From the NCBI RefSeq assembly GCF_011397635.1, contig NC_064752.1, positions 3,541,501-3,605,500 on the forward strand: DNA of 64,000 nucleotides. The letters are read 5' to 3'. Source of the DNA: Epinephelus fuscoguttatus (lineage: Eukaryota; Chordata; Actinopteri; Perciformes; Serranidae). Below are positions 63,625 through 64,000 of this stretch, one piece after another. The translations under genes and the position numbers were made by a program. Position 1 is the first letter of the stretch, and every line of letters starts with the position of its first letter. The notes beneath the pieces are model-generated. The model searched no databases, had not been told where the DNA came from, and saw nothing but the letters and a program-made list of their open reading frames with translations.

Positions 63625-64000
63625 ATGTCAGCGATCCGCTCAGCGTTCAAAGGTTTAAATACTTGTGAGCGGCGTCTGAAAGTGATGTTGCCCTGGGTTT
63701 AAAAGGGCTAAAGTGTGATGGTGTTAGAGAACACCTGACATGATGTGTGTGGCGTCTTCCTGCAGCCTGAAGGAAAAAGTCCTTCACACTCCACTCACAC
63801 TCTCGTTCACTCAGTCATGCGCTAGTTCACTCAATCACTCACTCACACGCTCGTTCACTCACTCACGCTAGTTCACTCACTCACGCTAGTTCACCCACTC
63901 ACACTCGTTCACTCACTCACTCACTCACTCTTACTCATAACTGAACCAAATTCTTTTTCAGTTCAAGTTTATTCTTTAGTGCAAATCATACAAAACATGT
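63625..64000. other. right flank with (ACTC)n repeat
   Basis: Unique sequence 63623-63780, then CACTCACTC/CGTTCACTCACTC-type tandem repeats to about 63935. The window ends in AGTTCAAGTTTATTC, which looks like an inverted retroposon tail. Confidence 0.6.

Overview
The window is nuclear DNA from a vertebrate, almost certainly a teleost fish. Its genes are intron-containing, and the intergenic DNA is full of CA/GT microsatellites, fish-type SINEs, hAT/Harbinger-like MITEs, LINE fragments and very large minisatellites. I can support three protein-coding genes. Roughly a third of the window, about 22 kb, is tandem repeat.

Layout. 1-1.1 kb: a TCA/ATC-rich array. 2.65-16.6 kb, minus strand: aldh4a1, the mitochondrial delta-1-pyrroline-5-carboxylate/glutamate-semialdehyde dehydrogenase of proline breakdown. 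Thirteen exons are present; the last two expected exons lie beyond the left edge. Its introns hold MITE copies, two SINE-type elements, a 39-bp-arm hairpin and a 37-bp minisatellite that stops 51 bp from the first splice donor. 17-31 kb: gene-poor, with a LINE fragment, a frameshifted THAP-domain exon, a SINE, a 2.6 kb array of AACAC-type units, a LINE nested inside a TIR transposon and a 1 kb array. 31-41 kb: MITE copies, then a 6.5 kb array of an 11-bp unit. 41.3-41.8 kb, plus strand: ascl5, an achaete-scute bHLH transcription factor. 42-47 kb: a MADF-like fragment and another TIR transposon. 47.6-54.5 kb, minus strand: ppp1r15b (CReP), the eIF2alpha phosphatase targeting subunit, two coding exons, with a 2 kb minisatellite inside a MITE in its intron. 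55.8-63.6 kb: a 7.8 kb array of a 25-bp unit.

The genes are not an operon and share no pathway. ascl5 and ppp1r15b are convergent; from memory their human homologues both map to 1q32, which supports the ascl5 call. aldh4a1 maps elsewhere in human.

The most unusual theme is where the tandem repeats came from. The 6.5 kb array looks like expansion of a short 11-bp repeat already present inside a dispersed MITE. The ppp1r15b intron array sits between the two ends of another MITE. A third minisatellite includes the last codons and the stop codon of ppp1r15b. The long open frames inside the arrays (up to 853 codons) are repeat artefacts, not genes.
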